From Sedimentisphaerales bacterium (GTDB lineage Bacteria; Planctomycetota; Phycisphaerae; Sedimentisphaerales; Anaerobacaceae), in NCBI GenBank assembly GCA_016930645.1, contig JAFGGH010000007.1, positions 1-38,729 of the forward strand: a stretch of DNA of 38,729 bases, in the 5' to 3' direction. Position numbers and translations under genes: made by a program. The notes under the pieces are model-generated. The model saw only the letters and a program-made list of their open reading frames with translations. It searched no databases and was not told where the DNA came from. Positions 38,683 to 38,729 of the stretch are shown here, one piece after another (position 1 is the first letter of the stretch; each line of letters starts with the position of its first letter).

Positions 38683-38729
38683 AACGGTTGCGGTTGCGCT
38701 GCTCGTATCGGTTGCGTTAATCGTAAAAC
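38683..38729. repeat. Degenerate GGTTGCG repeat array, right copy
   Basis: AACGGTTGCGGTTGCG (38683-38698) is identical to 100-115. CGGTTGCGCTGCTCGTATCG (38691-38710) matches the reverse complement of 147-166 with one mismatch. The array runs off the window edge. Confidence 0.6.

Overview
The window reads as a chromosomal segment of an uncultured-type anaerobic bacterium, most likely Planctomycetota, class Phycisphaerae or a close relative. This is an inference from gene content and style: a four-subunit 2-oxoacid:ferredoxin oxidoreductase, TolQ/ExbD genes linked to a von Willebrand A protein, large lipoproteins without clear homologues, Nif3, WYL and DUF3137 genes, and intergenic DNA crowded with short palindromes and degenerate repeats. 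There is no rRNA, CRISPR array, complete insertion sequence or prophage.

Layout. 1-63 is the tail of a cut gene. 64-616 is repeat-rich with no gene. tRNA-Thr(CGT) lies at 617-688, followed by a lipoprotein (714). A plus-strand run carries a class IV aminotransferase, Nif3 and ScpB (2303-5002). A minus-strand block (5133-8852) holds a zinc-ribbon protein, a DUF3137 protein and two unrecognised membrane proteins. 8853-9578 has no gene but carries a textbook promoter and structured DNA. Next is a minus-strand ECF sigma/anti-sigma/YbjQ/LemA group (9579-11811). The plus-strand vor operon (12090-15287) is interrupted by a four-helix-bundle ORF and followed by an ExbD-like protein, a 658-residue lipoprotein and ClpX (15299-19217). 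A minus-strand run (19214-24695) encodes ExbD, ExbB/TolQ, a VWA protein, a LysM L,D-transpeptidase, 5-formyl-THF cyclo-ligase and RarA. YjbQ (minus) and AccD (plus) diverge. Behind accD is a small antitoxin-like ORF plus nucleotidyltransferase pair, then an alkaline phosphatase lipoprotein (minus). The plus-strand run hisC, hisB, ispF, GxxExxY, cysS, truncated GxxExxY, ruvC, rsfS spans 28406-34141. An ABC-F ATPase broken by an in-frame amber codon and a WYL regulator are on the minus strand, and argB closes the window.

Housekeeping genes account for most of the coding content: amino-acid biosynthesis, isoprenoid, tRNA charging, recombination, proteolysis and envelope energisation. The unusual layer is repeats. 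Three small accessory ORFs (one four-helix-bundle protein and two GxxExxY PD-(D/E)XK-like proteins) each sit between housekeeping genes of one strand and inside a cassette whose two ends are inverted arrays of a low-complexity repeat. In all three the start codon lies inside or at the inner edge of the left array. Two similar inverted arrays without any ORF occur in other spacers (10170-10257, 24755-24841). This coherent pattern is the best candidate here for an undescribed small mobile or selfish element family.

Other structure includes tandem double-hairpin elements (490-535, 21509-21560), one of which is inserted in frame in nif3 (3391-3442), a recurrent TCCCGA-type palindrome also found inside nif3, a 100-bp interrupted palindrome between hisC and hisB, and a 62-bp cloverleaf-like insertion with an apparent 8-bp direct repeat downstream of an orphan consensus promoter. 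All calls are from reading the sequence and translations; no database search was run.
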